Positions 52,345 through 64,000 are shown, numbered from the stretch's first letter. The stretch is 64,000 bases of DNA from Pratylenchus scribneri (GCA_030063045.1 JAQSEB010000091.1:558001-622000); one strand, 5' to 3'. Notes: generated from the sequence alone by a model not told the origin. Numbers and translations: made by a program.

Positions 52345-55300
52345 CTAGATTTTGCTTCCGTCATCTCCATCATTTTCATCCACTTTTTGTCCATTTTTTC
52401 CATTGTCATTCCTCTCATCGTCCTTTTTCCCGCCATCAATTTCCTTTATTACTGCTTCTTCGCCGTCAACAATGCCAAATTCAATTTTATTATTGGCCAC
52501 TGCTCGAATTGGAATTCGGCTACCGCCATTTCCCCCTCCATTTGTTGATGTGGAGGAGGACAATTCCGGTTGGGAGCGGCGCCTCCTCTTTACGGAATTC
52601 GACAATTTTTGTGCCACATTTTGTTGCTGTTCATTTTGATTTTGTTGATCTCGATTGACGCTGCCTAAATGTTGGCCAAAAAGGATTGAAGAGGCTGGGC
52701 TGGTCATTTTTCGCTAAAATTCAAAAGAGATTCGGGAATTTATTTGGATGGTGGTAGAGGATGATTAAATTCAGAATCGCTCCTTTCTTTTGGCTTTTAG
52801 GTCTACGAAACAATAGCCTATATGAGAAGGCGATATACCATTTCAAAACCCAGAAAATTCTCTCAAAAGTAGCTTTAAATAATTTGTTTAAATTCATTTT
52901 TTATAAAATTTACATATCTTTTAATTTTAGTTCAGTAATTTTTGAGGAAAGCCATTTGTTTCATATAAATTGTTTTCATTTTTTAAAAATTATAGGAATT
53001 AAAAAATTAGAAAGGCCATTATAGAGCATTTAGTGCTTTCAAATGACATATTGCCTTCCTGAATTTCATTCCTTATTGAGGCCAAAGAATGTGGCCAAGG
53101 GACTCAACAGTCTATTTCAATTAGATGGATTTATTAGGGATTAGGGAATATGTTTCACTTTCACTGACATTGACATTGTCCAAATTTGTTGAATAGCAAA
53201 CAATGTTTTTGGGTGGATTTGAATGTGTTGGCGCATGGGTGCTCGTGTTCAAAATGTCCATATAATTGTCCTAAATTTGGCAAAAAATGCCAACAAAAAA
53301 TTTATAATTCCACCTTAATATCATCTTCTTCCGATTTTCTTCGCCTCTCCTGAATTCGTCGCAATTCCTCAATTTTCCTGTCCAATAAACTTGAAAATAT
53401 TGAATACAATGCATCGGCATTCTCCTCATTCATCAAATACTGAAATATTCAAATTTTGAATTGGATATTCCCATTTTTGGCACTTGATCAATTTCTTTTG
53501 ATTTCGTCGATGCCGCCCGGCTAACTCCTCCATTCATGGTTTCCCTATAGGCGGAAGCAATTGATTGGGTTGATGGTTTTGTGCATTCCTTGTTTGTGCT
53601 AAAATGTGTCAATATATTTATTATTTTTTTATTGTATCATTTTCCATACTCACTTTTTCATTTTATTTCCAATATGAGCAATTTTTATGGCTTCATGAAG
53701 CTGAAAATGAATAAATTTCCCATATATTAAACTGTCTAGTTGAAATTAATATTGGTAATTGTTTAATTTAATTCCGGTACATTTATTTAATTGGTTAATT
53801 TTAGAAATATAAATGTCATACAGAGACAAGAATAGGCTCATTAAATTCCTTATGGTCGATTTAATCTGTGAAATTTTAATTTCAAACCGGCGTTAAAACT
53901 AGGGCAACTGTTAGTAACCCAAAACGGAGTTGTTTTAAACAAAGATTCCTCTTTTTTTTTATCAAGTTGATGACGTTCTTAAATTTTGCCCTTAAAATAA
54001 ATCATTGGACTAATCAGATGACCCTTTTTCGCACCTTTAGGATATCTACAAATCAAGATTTCCAAAATGAATCATTTAAAAACTTCCCTAATTCCCAAAT
54101 TAACCAATAGCCAATATTAACCGTAATATCTATACCGTAATTTTGTTGTATGCCCGCACAATATCGCTCGTATCGAATGGTTTCCTTTTGACATTTCGCA
54201 TCAGCATTGGCTTTAATAACTTTGCATTGATACGCTCAAATGTGTCCCTAATGAAATGTCGCCCCTTTTGTCCAATGATATCCTCAATGCCGGCCATTGT
54301 ATAGTCAAAATATTTATTGTACACTTTTTCCACCATCATTTGTTCATAATCCAAATCGGCCTTTTTCACTTTGAGCAAATACAACAATGGCCGAATAGTG
54401 ATTCCCATCAAGAATACGGTGAAATAGATGACCGCAATGCTTAAATATTATTGAGGGAATTATTAATAATTGATGGGAAATGGTATTGACCAAGTTGTGA
54501 CAAACATTCTTTTTGCTTCAATTGCCGCAGGCAAAGAGACAACCAATCCAAAGGCGATGGCACCGCGAAGGCCACCGTAGCAAAGGACAAATTGGTCAGT
54601 GAAGGAAAATTTTTTATTTCGGAAACGATTCAACAAGGCACATTGAACGAGAACACCTATTAGAGTGGAAATGGATCAATGGAATTTGGCATAATACCAA
54701 TAGTCCGAAAAAGGAGGCAAAGTCCAATAGTGATTGCCACGAACAATGTATCCCAATGATGTTTACTGGAAATGGTGGAAAGACCGAGGAACATGAAAAT
54801 GGCTGTCTCGCTGCATTGTGCCAGCATTTTGACGAAATATTTGACGGATTGATTGGCATCATGCGATAGATTGCCCTTCACATATTGTTTCATCATTATT
54901 CCACAAGCAACAATGCTAGAAAAAAATAATTTTGGAAGTGATTTAAAACAAATAAAAAATTACGATAAAATGGCGGACATCCCAAAAAGTTCGGCGGTTA
55001 AATAAGATAAATATGGGATAACAAAAACGAAAACTGGGGCAAGAATCTTCACGCGACTCGTGAATCTGTTGATGAATGGAAAAAAAATAAACAGAGGGAA
55101 GAAAAACGCACCGTGTCAAAATGGAAACGAGAAAGGCAAAACCAAGGCCAATACAGATGCCGCCCAAGGCAATGACGAGAAAGGAACATGCACCGGCTAA
55201 ATAATCCATCAAATCCAAATTCTGGATGCCGATCAGCGTGAATTTGCGAAACATTTGATAAAGAACCTGTGAATATAATAAAGATGGAATTAAGAATTAA

Positions 55301-57481
55301 CTTATAAATAAGAATAAAAATTGGAAATCAGAATTAAAAATGTGAATAAAATAACAAGAAAACTGAATTGCTTTCGGAATGAAAAACAAATCTAACCGAA
55401 AAGAAAAAGAAACTTTCCGGAAAGAACTTAGATTAAAACTTTCCGGAAAGAACTTAGATTATACCTTTCCGGAAAGATACGGAAAGAACTTAGATTAAAA
55501 CTTTCCGGAAAGAACTTAGATTAAAACTTTCCGGAAAGAACTTAGATTAAAACTTTCCGGAAAGAACTTAGATTAAAACTTTCCGGAAAGAAAAATAAAC
55601 TTTACGGAATGAAACACAAATCTAACCGGAAAACACATCTTTCCGGAATGAAACACAAATCTAACCGGAAAACACATCTTTCCGGAATGAAACACAAATT
55701 TAACCGGAAAACACATCTTTCCGGAATGAAACACAAATCTAACCGGAAAACACATCTTTCCGGAATGAAACACAAATTTAACCGGAAAACACATCTTTCC
55801 GGAATGAAACACAAATCTAACCGGAAAACACATCTTTCCGGAATGAAACACAAATTTAACCGGAAAACACATCTTTCCGGAATGAAACACAAATCTAACC
55901 GGAAAACACATCTTTCCGGAATGAAACACAAATTTAACCGGAAAACACATCTTTCCGGAAAGAACTTAGATTAAAACTTTCCGGAAAGAAAAATAAACTT
56001 TACGGAAAGAACTTAGATTAAAACTTTCCGGAAAGAAAAATAAACTTTCCGGAAAGAACTTAGATTAAAACTTTCCGGAAAGAAAAATAAACTTTCTGGA
56101 AAGAGATTAAAACTTTCCGGAAAGAACTTAGATTAAAACTTTTCGGAAACAACTTAGATTAAAGCTTTCCGGAAAGAAAAATAAACTTTACGGAAAGAAC
56201 TTATTAGATTAAAATTCCGGAAAGAACTTAGATTAAAACATTAAAACTTTCCGGAAAGAATTTAGATTAAAACTTTGCGTAAATGAAACACAAGTCTAAC
56301 CGAAGAAATTATTCCGGAATGATAAAAAATCAGAAAATCAAAATTAGCAAAACAAATTGCTTTCCGAATCATTTAAAAATATTGTTTTTTTTATTGGTTC
56401 ATTTGAATTTATATTTAATTCATTGTAAAATTGAGCAAAACAAACAATAAACAAACCACGCTGACGCCATCATTGAACAATGCTTCACCAAAAACATTAA
56501 TGAAAAGGAATTCGTTGACATGAATTTCCTCAAAAACAGCGATCACAGCAACCGGATCGACGGCACTGATCAATGAAGCAAAAAGGAGAATTTCAAAAGG
56601 GGAAAATGGGACGGAGAATAATTGGAATTGGCCAAGCAGGAAAAGGCTAAATCCAATGGCCAATGTATTCCAAATTGTGCCGGCAAAGGCAAAAAGTATG
56701 ACGGAATCCCAATTCTCGAATAATTGTCGATTTGGCATGAAATAGCCTGAAGCAAAAAGCGAATTTAAATAATACCCATTTATTTTAATTAACTTGCCGG
56801 CATCAAAAATGATTGGCGGAAGAAGGTAGAGAAAAAATGTACTGGATTTGAGTGTGAACAAATCATAGCTAACATGCAATTGTTGAAGGGCATAGCCAAG
56901 GATGAGGCCAACAACAATTAGCAAGGCACTATCCGGAATGGCCTCGCCAAATTGTTTGTGGACGTGGAAAACTGAATGAGGAGAGTGCAAAAATTATGGA
57001 TCTAGGAAAATTCACAAAAAATGCTTACGGATTTTGGCAACGCTGGCCAACAGAATCCAAGTGCTCACAGTGAATGGCTAAAAATTTTCAAAAAAAAAAT
57101 ATTCTAAATATTTCCATTCCGTTATTTACCGTCTCGACGTGATGCCAATCAAGAGAAAGAATCTTTATGGAGAATTTTAAAATTAAAATATTTTCCAGGC
57201 TAATTTACTTGGAAATGACTGGGTCTGGGCTCTTCTTCGGCCGATTGGCCATTAATGTCGAAAATAGGATGTTCGTCGTCAGGATTCGCTTCCCCATCCA
57301 CCAATCCCGCCGGCAATGAGCCATTCCAAAATGTGGTCAATGGCGTCATTACGGTGCCGTTGATTATTGAGGGAAAAGTGTAAATAGGAACGGGAAGGAA
57401 TAGTAGGAATAATTTGGGCAAAATAATTGCAGAAATAATACCGGGAAAATGATGCCATTCCATTAATGGAAATGTGGTCAA
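52345..57481 (-). CDS. Na+/H+ exchanger, SLC9/NHX type
   Basis: The first exon, 57481-57209, carries a signal-like hydrophobic start (IISAIILPKLFLLFLPV) and an acidic extracellular segment (NPDDEHPIFD). The next exons encode the transporter: ILLASVAKI, IPDSALLIVVGLILGYAL, FFLYLLPPIIFDAGYFM, and the core ion-site region ISAVDPVAVIAVFEEIHVNE / INVFGEALFNDGVSVV, which matches NHE transmembrane helices 5-7 (DP and FGExLxNDG motifs). They continue with GMSAILSIVACGIMM, FMFLGLSTISS and CYGGLRGAIAFGLVVSLP. A cytoplasmic tail follows. A frame stops at 53121, but a phase-0 GTCAGT donor before that stop joins cleanly to 52715-52345 (KRRRRSQPELSSS, acidic end), so I extend the gene to 52345. It exchanges Na+ for H+ across plasma or endosomal membranes. 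One intron (about 55260-56420) contains satellite array 5. Confidence 0.88.
52795..53090. repeat. Foldback repeat copy, NHX 3' intron
   Basis: The left arm is TGAGAAGGCGATATACCATT with AAAATTCTCTCAAAAGTAGC. The right arm is AAAGGCCATTATAGAGCATT with GACATATTGCCTTCC. Confidence 0.8.
55375..56330. repeat. Satellite array 5 (CTTTCCGGAAAG family), NHX intron
   Basis: The flanks are 26-bp units in the orientation GAACTTAGATTAAAAC plus CTTTCCGGAAAG. The centre (55609-55965) is about nine copies of a 39-bp unit (GAATGAAACACAAAT, CTAACCGGAAAACACAT, CTTTCCG) in which CTAACC and TTAACC alternate copy by copy. Because 39 is divisible by 3, open frames run through it on both strands; these are not genes. 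Confidence 0.95.
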
Positions 57482-58861
57482 AATATAATCTAATAATTCA
57501 ACGGTTCATTCATTCGTATTTTTTGTATATTTTACTTATATAAATTGAATAAAAATGGAAAAAAATGATGCTGTGGATTTATTTTTGTTTGTTTTCTTCC
57601 CATTTTTAGTTCATTTTGCGTGATTTATGGGTTGCAGCCAGCACATATTAGGGAGTTGAAGGTGGAGGGGGTTGGGGGGAGCGGGGGTGGACTGATCATA
57701 ATGATCAATGGGGAATATAATTCATTTATTAATAATTTTTTTCGAGAATTCTACACGCCCCTCCCCTATAAATAATTATTTTTCCTGCGCAATTGATCGC
57801 CCTCGCCCCAACATTGTGTAGTTTCATGGAGGAACTCGCATCAGTCTCCTCTGAACAATCCATTTTTAAAAAGGTCAAAAAAACCATGTTAAATATAATT
57901 TTGAATTGGGATTTATTCTGCGCAACGATGAAAAAATGAATTTATGAAGGATGAAATGGAGTGAGGGGGAGATTTTTTACGACGTCATCACCTAAACCGT
58001 TTTTTGGCCCATAGATCAATAAAGGAAGAAACCAGTTCGGATGTGCCATTCGAAAACCATTTTAATGTCCTTTAAGTGCTTTAAAATGTGTCATTTCCAT
58101 ACAGAAAATGTAAATTTTCTCAAAATATTAAAGATTTTTAGAGGATTTTTAGGTTTTCCAATGAAATGCCGCCTTTCTGAATTGGTGGCTTCCTTGTTCA
58201 ATTATGGCCAAAAAACATGCTTTTTAAACAATCTGCTGCTTACAAAAATCCTATATTGGCAACCGTAGATGAGGATAAAAAAATATTGTTTTTGTAAACG
58301 TAAATCGAGAAAAATGAATGAATGGAATTGGCTGATTTTGGATTAATAGGGAATTCGTCAATTGTGTGGATTTGCATATTAAACAAAAACTGACAAGGCA
58401 AACAGAGGAAAATAAGCAAAATGGAATGTTCCCAATTTTTCATGAAAAATCAAATAAAAACCATTTTTTGCTGGAAAAGAAAAGGAGAGATGGAATTTTG
58501 TAACACTTTTGGAAGGAAGAATTATGAATTCTAAAATATGGATTGTTCCGTATGTTCGATTGTTGACCTCATTCAAATCTTCGGCCCCCCAACCAACTTT
58601 ATTGGCTCATCTATTCCCGCGACTTCGCCTCCATTCATGTTTCCCTCCCATTTATTGGCCCAATCTACCCTCAAATATTTAATATCATCCCCCAAAAGTC
58701 CCAATTCACAGTCAATTCCCGAATAAATTTCACATTTTTCCATCAATTCTGCCCAAATATCATCGATTCAATAAAAATGGGGAAAATATTGGCCAAAATG
58801 CAAATTGTGAATATTATTGAAAAGTTGAATGGATTTGAATATTTTCTCCTCATCATCACAT
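57482..58861. other. Intergenic, no firmly supported gene
   Basis: It contains the NHX promoter side, a G-rich stretch near 57660-57690 and a foldback copy. A 67-codon minus-strand frame at 58240-58443 has a signal-peptide-like start (HSILLIFLCLPCQFLF) after a good acceptor, but no downstream exon could be found, so it is left uncalled. Confidence 0.45.
57990..58220. repeat. Foldback repeat copy, intergenic
   Basis: The left arm is TGGCCCATAGATCAATAAAG with TTTTAATGTCCTTTAAG. The right arm is AAAGATTTTTAGAGGATTT with GAAATGCCGCCTTTC and TCCTTGTTCAATTATGGCC. Confidence 0.7.
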
Positions 58862-61738
58862 TTAGTCCTTTGTTTGACAAAATGTTCCCTTCCATCCGGG
58901 ACGACAAATGCAGCGAGCGGTGGCGGATTTGGAAACGGACCAACCGCGTCCATTGCAACCAACATCGCCGGAACATTTGGCTTAAAAATTGTGCGAAAAT
59001 TTAGTAAGACTAAATGTGCCCTAAACTGACTCTCTTTGCAATTTGGACCGCAATAGCCGCGTCGACAAAGGCAAACTGGCTCGGAGCGGAGGCCGAAACA
59101 GAAACCGTTGGAATTGCAGTCGGATGGGGAACAACCCTAAAGGGAATGGGGTAGGGAGATTGTGGTTGGAAAATGTGTGCAAATTAAATAATATTCTTGG
59201 GGAAGAAACGATTTAGCTTAAGGCTAATTGTTTTAATTACAAATCAGAACAGGGCGGAATTTACAATTAAATACAATTAAAAATGGGGGGAAAATTTACA
59301 AATCATAATAATATAAAAAAATAATAAAATTGAAAAGAAAAATAACTAGACCCGGGGGCAAGCCCCGGGTCTAGTTATTTTTAACAGCCATCATGTAGTG
59401 TGGTGGTGATTATGTTTGTTCAGTATTTAAAAACCTTTTCCTAGAGTTGTACATTTTTTGTTGTTTAGGGGGGCTTCGCCCCCCTTTTGGAGGGTTTAGG
59501 GGCTCCGCCCCCTTTAGGCGCGAGCTAAGCGAGCGCGACTTATTCATGAAATAAATTAATAATATATATCAATGAAGGATGTAAATTCTGAATTTAATAT
59601 TATTTTTTTTATAAAGTTGCATGGCAACAAAATTGTGCTTAGCAACTTTTTTGCGCAACTTTAAAAAAATCCCAAAAATTTGGATTTAAGATATTTTTAC
59701 TTATATTATTCTATTACATCAAAATTTTTCTACAGAACTTTGCGGAATTTAATAAAAATTTTTAAGAAATATTTTCATTCTTTATAGATTAGATATAAAA
59801 ATACACTTTTAATAATATAAAACTTATACTTCATAATTATTTATTTTTTTTCGGTTTGTACTTTCTCGTTGGTCAGGGGGGTTAGGGGGAGGGGTCCGCT
59901 ACGCTCGGCCTCGGCTCCCTCCGCTCGGTCGGCCCGCTCCGCGGGCCTCCCTCGCTCCGGGAGCCTCGGCCTCGCTTCGCTACCCCCTCCCCCTCCCCCC
60001 TGAAACCCCCCACACCCCCACCCACGAACAGCCGGCGCGCTTCGCGCGCCCCCATAGCTCGCTTCGCTCGCTCACTTTACCCAACATTATAATTTTGTTC
60101 ATATTTATTAGTTTTTCCCACCTCTGAGTCATTTTTGGTGCTTCGCCCCTCATTTTAGTCATTTTTTGGTATTCGCGCGCTGCGCGCGCGCTTGCAGCGC
60201 GAGCTAAGCGAGCCCAATCATCATCATTTTACTCAGTTTTTCATGGGCTTTCGAATGGTATATCACATGACATATAAAAATGTTCCATTCGAAAAATCTC
60301 GATTTTGGCACTTTGTGCCGAACTTTCGAGACCGGCACAACTCTGTGGCATGTTGTCCAAATTTCGAGATCGATAGCTCATTCGACGCGCCTTTCAAAAC
60401 TGCACAATATATGTCGGGCGCACGTTAGCGCGCTGAAAGCGCACCGAGTTATGGTCGAAAAACCTCAAAAAATATGGGTTTTAAACCGTTTTTGAAAATT
60501 TCAAGGAGAGGTCGTAACGGTGCCGTGAAAAATCTTTCTGTTTAAATTGTTGCGCACATGTCCAAGAATCTTTGGGCAAAATTTCAGCCCAATCGTATGG
60601 TTGCGCATTGAGATAAAATTCGAGATGTGCCGCACCCCCCACAGAATTTACTGAAGGGTTTAATTTGACTTGGAATTGGAAATGGAAGGAGGTAAAAATC
60701 TTCCCTCCCTTCAGGCTATAAATGGGAAGAAGAAGGAATACGGTATCGCTTTCGTTGTGAAAATGGAGAAAATTGGGAATTTTAGTCTTATTCTATGTGA
60801 CAATTCTCTGCAAAATCATTTGTTGGCCTTAATCTTTTCTTTAAAAATTAAAATCATTTAATTTTAAATGTTTTTGGAATTAGAAAAAGGCAGAATAACA
60901 AATCAGGAACAGAAGAAACAATCTTAAATCAAATTAAAATTAAACCGAATAATGTTCTATCAAATTTTTTTGATTCTTACAAATTTAGAGTAGCCGAAAT
61001 TGGAAAATTTGTGCCTATTTTATAGAGAAAAGTCTCTGGTTTTTAAAATTGAATATCGCCTTCACGAATTGGGACTTGCCTCATTAAGTTATGGCTTAAA
61101 TAAAGAATGGTATTAATTAACAACAATGAATTTTTTTTTGTGAATTACTTGGATTTTAATATTCCATTTTTATTTTTCCACTAAACTCACCGCCCCATCA
61201 TCGCCTTCACTGCTGCTACTGCTCGAAGTAGGTGGTCTCGCCCTGTTCCGAATGCCAATGGCCAAGAGGACGGCGGGAACTGTGGATGAATCGGTGGTGG
61301 TTTTCGGTGTCGTTGTTGTTGTTTTTCTTGTGGATTTGGTGGGGCATTCTCCGGATTCTGAAGACCACCAATCACAGGAAGAGTCAACAACCCACTATAA
61401 TGTATAGATGATGATATATTAAACCTATTTTAAAGCAATTTAAACTCGGAAATAACCAAGTTTTAAATTCTATCTGAACTTTTAGAGCACCAGTTAGGCT
61501 TCCAAAAAGAGCCAGATATGATTGACCACAATTTTTGGCCTAAAAGATGCCATTTTTGAATAGAATTTTAATATTTTTTGACAATAAATTATTCTATGGA
61601 AAAATGCCTCAATTAAATGCCCCCTCCCTCCTTAGTTTTCTTACTCGACGATGTGCTTCACATCCAACCATCAACAATAAAAGAAATTGAAGGAGGAAGA
61701 ATGATGATGCTTTGGAATTTAATACAAAAGTTGGCATT
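58862..61738 (-). CDS. Secreted protein with Thr/Ser-rich linker and two EGF-like domains
   Basis: Four exons (61738-61646, 61394-61191, 59136-59031, 58980-58862) join in frame to 173 residues. The signal peptide is ASSFFLLQFLLLLMVGCEA. Exon 2 has a Cys pair (SSCDWWSSESGEC) and a Thr/Ser-rich linker (TRKTTTTTTPKTTTDSSTV) likely to be O-glycosylated. Exon 3 encodes an EGF-like module (CSPSDCNSNGFCFG, then CLCRRGYCGPNC). Exon 4 encodes a second (CSGDVGCNGRG, then RCICRPGWKGTFC) in which the expected third Cys is replaced (GRGWSV). It is extracellular, with no membrane segment; I cannot assign a known family. The about 1.9-kb intron between exons 2 and 3 contains the GC-rich hairpin island. Confidence 0.8.
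59338..60660. other. GC-rich hairpin island, uncharacterised insert in an intron
   Basis: It opens with a 20-bp perfect inverted repeat around GCAAG (59338-59382, arms AAAAATAACTAGACCCGGGG and its complement). Further hairpins follow: GGGGGGCTTCGCCCCCC near 59468, GGGGCTCCGCCCC, GCGCGAGCTAAGCGAGCGC near 59518, and a cluster at 59869-60080 (CCCGCTCCGCGGG, GCGCGCTTCGCGCGC, GCTCGCTTCGCTCGC). The GCGCGAGCTAAGCGAGC motif recurs near 60196. The part after 60210 has a different, mixed composition (GGCACTTTGTGCC, GCGCACGTTAGCGCGC). No coding frame is supported. The base composition is unlike anything else in the window. Confidence 0.7.
61015..61100. repeat. Foldback repeat, single degraded arm
   Basis: A right-type arm remnant: TTAAAATTGAATATCGCC, TTGGGACTTGCC, TCATTAAGTTATGGC. 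It lies in the large intron of the EGF gene. Confidence 0.55.
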
Positions 61739-62199
61739 TTTTCAACAAATTTATTTGCAAATTGAATAATCGAGAATGGAATGAATTGAGCAAAAGGGAA
61801 TTTCCCTGCCTTTTCCGGCGTTTATATTTATTATTTACAACATTTTCCATGTTTCCGCCTCCGCCCACTTGCGCGCATATTTATGTGCCACCCCATATAT
61901 ATTCAGCTGATTTTTTATTTAGGTAAAAGTAAAAAGTTTGATATCCCATAATCCCCTTATTAGATGGATTAAACGGCCAAAATTGCGCAAGTAAAAATTT
62001 TTATTATTATTTTTCCTCCTCGATATTTACGCCAATATTCCACATTTTTTTGATATGATTTGATGGGGGCAATAATTCCACCTAATTCCCACTCAATTCG
62101 TCATTTTTTACATTCACAATTTGCATTCCCTTTGCAAATGGGATATTAGAGGAAAATTGTGTACAACCTATTGAACATTTGCATTAGATTTTGGGTCAC

Positions 62200-62395
62200 A
62201 ACAAGGAAAATAAACCGATATGTAAATGGAAAGCTAAAAGTGTCCTCTAAAAATTTATAAGTTACATATTTTTTTATGAAAACCTTACCAAATTGTTTAC
62301 TACTTTTTTAGAGAAATTTATGATTTTTAAAGAGTGTATCTCCTTTTCGAATTGTTTTCTTTTTTGTTGAGTTAGGCTCAAAACAAAACTCAAAA
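62200..62395. repeat. Foldback repeat copy downstream of troponin C
   Basis: The left arm is AAAAGTGTCCTCTAAAAA. The right arm is CTTTTTTAGAGAAATTTATG with GTATCTCCTTTTCG and TTTGTTGAGTTAGGC. It is short and diverged. Confidence 0.6.
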
Positions 62396-62579
62396 TGGCC
62401 AATCGATTGAATATTTTTTTTCTGATTGAATGGCAAAAAAACACACACAAAATTTTAATTTGGAGGAAATTGGCCAGAAATATGAGGAAAAACCACAAAA
62501 ATAAATTGTCAAAATGGTCCAATTCTTTTCATTTCCAATTTCTCCATCAAATATTCCACCATTCATTCATTCAATCGCC

Positions 62580-63539
62580 TCAATCGGTGTCGCCGGCCAT
62601 CAATTCCCAAAATTCCTCGAATTCAATTTTGCCACTGCCATCCTCGTCAATTTCATCGACGGCTGCGTCCAAATCTTTGTCGCTGAGGTCGGGAGCAATT
62701 TCGTGAAGCAGACCTTTCAGGGTTGGGCGCGAGATGTAGCCATTGCCCTGGAGGGAAATCAACATTCAAAAATGTCAGAATTGATTTTGATTTCGGCATT
62801 TTTTAATCATCATTCATTATAAAGCACTAATCTATGGCTCAATTAATTCATTAGGGTAACTTTTATTTATAAGATTTCAATTTCAAGTGGATTATTTGAT
62901 CAGTTTAAATCTAAGTTATGGCCAATTGAAATTTTAGGTTTTTAAACCGGTTTAATATTTTTAAAACTGAACATTATCATTCCAAAATTGGCATTATCCT
63001 AACTAAATTGACCATGTTGAATCGAATGAGCCATAAATTAATTCTCTTTAATGCCTAAGAGCTAATAGATATGGCCATTTGCAGCAAATTAAAATGTCTA
63101 CCACTTATACTATTTTGGCGGTCAGTGAAAATCAAAATTGACTGAGAAAATATAAAATAAATATAATCCACATGCCTCTTTGTCGAAAAGACGGAAGGCC
63201 TCCTTCAATTCCTTGCGCAATGTGTCCTTGTCGACGGTGTTGGCCACGGTGTAGACGAGGGCGCAGAATTCGTCGAATTCAATTTTGCCGCTGCCATCTG
63301 CGTCGAATTTTCGGATCAATCTGAACAAGATTGGGGGAAATATTTAAAGGGAAATTTGCAACAAACTTTCGCAGTGTTTTCTCGTCAAAATCCTGCTCCA
63401 TGGCATTCATGATTGTGCCAATTTGGGTGGCCATTATGTAGCCATTTTTGCCGCGGTCGAACATGTCAAAGAAGCGTTGGTATTCCTCAATTTGGGAGCC
63501 ATCAATTTCGGCAAGAATTTCTTCAATGTTCTCCGCCAT
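62580..63539 (-). CDS. pat-10: Troponin C (PAT-10-like)
   Basis: Three exons (63539-63367, 63320-63176, 62747-62580) join in frame to 161 residues. It starts MAENIEEILAEIDGSQIEEY and has four EF-hand units. Site I (DRGKNGYIMATQ) and site III (DKEGNGYISRPT) lack key acidic ligands. Sites II (DADGSGKIEFDE) and IV (DEDGSGKIEFEE) look functional. This matches invertebrate muscle troponin C, the calcium sensor of the thin filament in body-wall muscle, and is very close to C. elegans PAT-10 in length and order. The intron between exons 2 and 3 (62748-63175) has a GC donor directly after the GAG codon. The upstream region (63540-64000) is expected to hold a muscle promoter. Confidence 0.95.
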
Positions 63540-64000
63540 TTCTTCTTATTATTATTTCTTCGGATTATTCGGAAGGAAGGAGAGAATGGCTTTGGTTATT
63601 GGCAATGGCTTGATCAGAGAGAGGGGATATGGCCAATGAAGAAGAAATGTGAGTGGGCGGCTGGCACAAATATGTGTTGGCCGTGGGAGTGAGAGGCGAA
63701 ATCAGCGGAAAATATAGCTCCAGGCAATCCACCACAACAGCACTGGCAGGGCAATAGAAGCATTAAAATGAAGGGGGGCAAAAAGGGGTGTATTGACGTG
63801 TGGGACAAATCAAGAAAAGGAGGGGGTTCTGGCTGGGACATTTGTCCCATTTGGCCAATCCCTCTGAAAGTATTTGAAGCCAAAAGGGAGGAGAAGCAGA
63901 GTTTTGAAGAGAATAGAGAAGGGATTAAAAGTGAAGGATTTGAAGGGGATTAATGAGGAGGGGATAAAGCTTGGATCAAAGGCAACTGTTCCCGATGAAA
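63540..64000. other. Region upstream of troponin C
   Basis: No supported gene. Short open frames on both strands lack domain or splice support. The segment is relatively purine-rich on the plus strand from 63760 on. It probably contains the promoter and 5' UTR of the minus-strand troponin C gene. Confidence 0.45.

Noticed and set aside
55573..55974. Open frames of 109-125 codons on both strands with a 13-residue period
   Set aside because: They are a by-product of the 39-bp satellite unit in array 5; both strands are open and no start or splice context exists.
58240..58443. 67-codon minus-strand frame with a signal-peptide-like start
   Set aside because: No second exon could be found and the region beyond is a foldback repeat; evidence is too thin for a gene call.

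Overview
The window looks like nuclear DNA of a nematode. It is AT-rich with many short exons, introns as small as about 44 bp, and an animal gene set with nematode hallmarks: a PAT-10-like troponin C, a cuticle collagen, an SRA-superfamily chemoreceptor, an astacin-ShK (NAS) protease, a Cys-loop LGC channel, and closely spaced same-strand genes that resemble an operon. A plant-parasitic (tylenchid, possibly cyst) nematode fits the general style, but nothing here proves the genus. Gene models were spliced by hand. Exon phases were checked for most genes, and where a join is uncertain the entry says so.

Layout. 0-9 kb: a satellite array, an intergenic stretch, then a secreted or anchored protein with two PEBP-like domains (3080-7983, +) carrying a second satellite array in an intron. 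8.7-13.8 kb: a 78-residue protein of unknown function and a multi-span membrane protein with a long charged tail (+). 14.2-18.0 kb: a Cys-loop ligand-gated channel (-). 20.3-21.2 kb: a 94-residue Arg/Glu-rich protein made of microexons (-). 22-25.2 kb: a third array and a sigma-like glutathione S-transferase (-). 25.4-28.5 kb: a hAT-like MITE and a Merlin-type DNA transposon with a 9-bp target duplication. 29.9-35.2 kb: a chemoreceptor and a cuticle collagen (+). 35.4-36.1 kb: a fourth array. 36.3-41.4 kb: an astacin-ShK metalloprotease (-). 42.4-50.0 kb: a SKI2-type RNA helicase, an unrecognised conserved protein and complex I subunit NDUFB4, all on the minus strand, with stop-to-start gaps of about 230-250 bp (about 190 bp to a candidate trans-splice acceptor). 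51.5-52.2 kb: a small secreted precursor (+). 52.3-57.5 kb: a Na+/H+ exchanger (-) with a fifth array in an intron. 58.9-61.7 kb: a secreted two-EGF protein (-) whose 2-kb intron holds a GC-rich hairpin cluster. 62.6-63.5 kb: troponin C (-).

Three layers of non-coding structure stand out. One satellite family built on the palindrome CTTTCCGGAAAG forms five separate arrays. A foldback (inverted-arm) repeat of about 250-300 bp occurs at least 16 times, mostly in introns. At least five introns use GC-AG splice sites. The GC-rich hairpin island at 59.3-60.6 kb is the least explained sequence in the window.
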